From Oscillospiraceae bacterium (lineage in GTDB: Bacteria; Bacillota; Clostridia; Oscillospirales; Oscillospiraceae), in assembly GCA_015068235.1 (NCBI GenBank), contig SVKY01000009.1, forward strand, positions 1 to 53,985: 53,985 bases of DNA. Reading direction: 5' to 3'. The notes beneath the pieces were generated by a model. It was not told where the DNA came from, searched no databases, and was given only the letters and a program-made list of their open reading frames with translations. Both the position numbers and the translations under genes were made by a program. Shown piece after piece: positions 52,989 to 53,985 of this stretch (the first letter of the stretch is position 1; each line of letters begins with the position of its first letter).

Positions 52989-53004
52989 GGTAGTTGCCAC
53001 TACC
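52989..53004. promoter_or_regulatory. Short palindrome in the divergent promoter region
   Basis: GGTAGT-TGCC-ACTACC lies 24 bases upstream of the lipoprotein start. A possible operator for the XRE regulator. No confident -35/-10 was found in 52966-53183, which is AT-rich. Confidence 0.35.
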
Positions 53005-53183
53005 ATTATGCAAAAATCACTGTCCAATAAATCGTACTTTTCTGTCGAAAATTAAAATATTTACACAGTTTTTGATTTTCTGTCTCGCGGTACATCATAA
53101 CACGCACCTATTTTATTTTCAACTTGTATGTATTTTATTTCTCAGTTTGGAAGTAAAATAGTTCTAAGAAAGGCGGTGCTGCT

Positions 53184-53498
53184 ATGGATACTCATGCTCG
53201 TTTACAACAGCTACTTCGTGAGCGTGGATGGACAGAATATAAACTTTCGAAAGAATGCGGCTTAGCCCAATCGACCATCGGCAATATTTTCAGAAGAAAT
53301 ACAATTCCGTCCATCGCAACTTTGGAAACGATATGTGCCGGATTTGGCATCACATTGTCCCAATTCTTTGCCGAAGGCGATATGGTAGAGTTAAATCCGG
53401 AAACGAAAGAGCTGTTTGACTATTGGCTCTGCCTCACCTCGAGTCAAAAAACTGCTGTGATTCAAATGCTCAAGGCTATGAGTCATGACAACCCGTAA
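53184..53498 (+). CDS. XRE-family helix-turn-helix regulator
   Basis: 104 residues. The N-terminal 65 residues are a lambda-Cro type domain (EYKLSKECGLAQSTIGNIFR, TIPSIATLETICAGFGITL). The last 40 residues (ELFDYWLCLTSSQKTAVIQM) form a short oligomerisation-like region common in small Firmicutes regulators. AAAGGCGG precedes the ATG. It is divergent from the lipoprotein gene, its likely target together with itself. Confidence 0.88.
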   Translation: MDTHARLQQLLRERGWTEYKLSKECGLAQSTIGNIFRRNTIPSIATLETICAGFGITLSQFFAEGDMVELNPETKELFDYWLCLTSSQKTAVIQMLKAMSHDNP

Positions 53499-53514
53499 TC
53501 ACACACGAAAAAAC

Positions 53515-53557
53515 ATATCCCCTTATCCGGAGCGATCTGCACCGAATAAGGGGATAT
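53515..53557. terminator. Hairpin after the XRE gene
   Basis: ATATCCCCTTAT (53515-53526) pairs perfectly with ATAAGGGGATAT (53546-53557); a weak T-rich tail follows. Confidence 0.65.
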
Positions 53558-53598
53558 TCTGTGTTATATATTCAGTCTGCAAACAAACAATCCTCTCG

Positions 53599-53725
53599 AA
53601 GAAAAGTATTGTACAACATTCTTGTCGGCTACGCCGCCACCCGCTCGTAGAGTGGGTAATAAAACGATGAAACCGTTTTATTAAGAATTAGTATAAATCG
53701 GAATTTGAATAACGATATAAAAATC
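53599..53725. repeat. Right copy of the perfect 127-bp inverted repeat
   Basis: Exact reverse complement of bases 1-127, with no mismatch over 127 bases. Identity ends at its left side at 53598/53599 (left copy 127/128). Confidence 0.95.
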
Positions 53726-53762
53726 AAACGGATGAAGCCTCGGCTTCATCCGTTTGATTTTT
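53719..53762. terminator. Bidirectional terminator, perfect 21-bp arms
   Basis: Arms 53719-53739 and 53742-53762 are exact complements with runs of A and T at the outer ends, so it works on both strands. It ends the partial gene at the right edge. Its first seven bases are shared with the 127-bp repeat. Confidence 0.92.
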
Positions 53763-53803
53763 ATAGGTTGCAATATTGATTTTCTGTGTTTTGCGTAATT
53801 GTC

Positions 53804-53985
53804 TTATTTTGCCTCCATATAGGCTGCAACTGCATCGCCGTAGGTCAGCATTGCGTTAACCATGTTCAGCTCGTCCTCTGCGACGTTGGTCTTTGCACGG
53901 ACCTGTGCAACATAGCTCTCAACGCTCCAGGAAACGGTCTGGGAGATTGCGGTCTCGCCTTCGTAGAAGGTGGCGTTGATGACAT
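53804..53985 (-). CDS. C-terminal end of a surface-protein gene (partial)
   Basis: The last 59 codons of a minus-strand gene that continues beyond the window. The text (FYEGETAISQTVSWSVESYV, then AMLTYGDAVAAYMEAK at the stop) resembles a tail module often found at the C terminus of large secreted proteins of gut Clostridia, where VESYV and LxYGDAxxxY are typical. The main function of the protein cannot be judged. Confidence 0.75.
   Translation of the reverse strand, partial: VINATFYEGETAISQTVSWSVESYVAQVRAKTNVAEDELNMVNAMLTYGDAVAAYMEAK

Noticed and set aside
1-53725. Window as a circular element or phage genome with terminal redundancy
   Set aside because: The end repeats are inverted, not direct, and the content is chromosomal-type surface and defence genes without phage structural genes.

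Overview
The window looks like chromosome from a Gram-positive anaerobe of the class Clostridia, probably an uncultured gut or rumen relative of Ruminococcus (Oscillospiraceae/Ruminococcaceae). The reasons are strong AGGAGG-type ribosome binding sites, SipW-type signal peptidases with TasA/camelysin-like exported proteins, SLH and YARHG surface proteins, Thr/Glu/Pro-rich linkers, and dispersed palindromic repeats of a kind common in that group. Assignment to a genus is inference. Nearly all genes lie on the minus strand. No rRNA, tRNA or CRISPR array was seen.

Layout. (1) 1-9.7 kb: a perfect 127-bp repeat that recurs inverted at 53.6 kb, a lipoprotein, then a minus-strand surface operon (YARHG membrane protein, serine beta-lactamase-like hydrolase, 1823-residue SLH/C-type-lectin protein). 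(2) 9.9-18.1 kb: an asparagine-synthetase-like enzyme, a GT8 glycosyltransferase with an acyltransferase, and a SNF2/SWIM pair, separated by MITE-like repeats with AAATTCCGATTT ends. (3) 18.3-35.8 kb: a 12-gene minus-strand operon behind a near-consensus promoter (TTGACA-17-TAGAAT). It encodes a doubly degenerate HD-GYP/EAL protein, six TasA/camelysin-like secreted or membrane proteins, two SipW-type signal peptidases, a membrane-anchored McrB-like AAA+ ATPase with a coiled-coil DUF2357-like partner, and an 1833-residue leucine-rich-repeat NlpC/P60 protein. (4) 36-40.6 kb: a DUF4143-type ATPase, a broken large serine recombinase with a sigma-like gene and small partners (remnant of an integrative element), a leader-peptide/RBS-sequestering hairpin, and a LexA-like repressor with a palindromic operator. 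(5) 40.9-51.5 kb: a type III restriction-modification island (SNF2 helicase, unknown protein, nucleoside-deoxyribosyltransferase/TIR-like protein, Mod, four-helix-bundle protein, Res) peppered with AATTCCG-type palindromic repeats, several inserted in frame inside coding sequences. (6) 51.7 kb to the end: a metallo-beta-lactamase lipoprotein, a divergent XRE regulator, the second 127-bp inverted repeat and the 3' end of a surface-protein gene.

The best candidate for an undescribed system is region 3. A dedicated secretion and fibre-subunit set (SipW plus TasA-like paralogues sharing a C-terminal W-[LF]-E-G-x-D signature) is translationally linked to an AAA+/coiled-coil pair derived from the McrBC restriction family and to a protein that keeps the shape but not the catalytic residues of two c-di-GMP phosphodiesterase domains. 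My working model, an inference, is a surface fibre or envelope-remodelling machine whose assembly is driven or gated by the inner-membrane AAA+ ATPase and sensed through a c-di-GMP receptor. The second candidate is the set of in-frame palindromic repeats in the defence genes.
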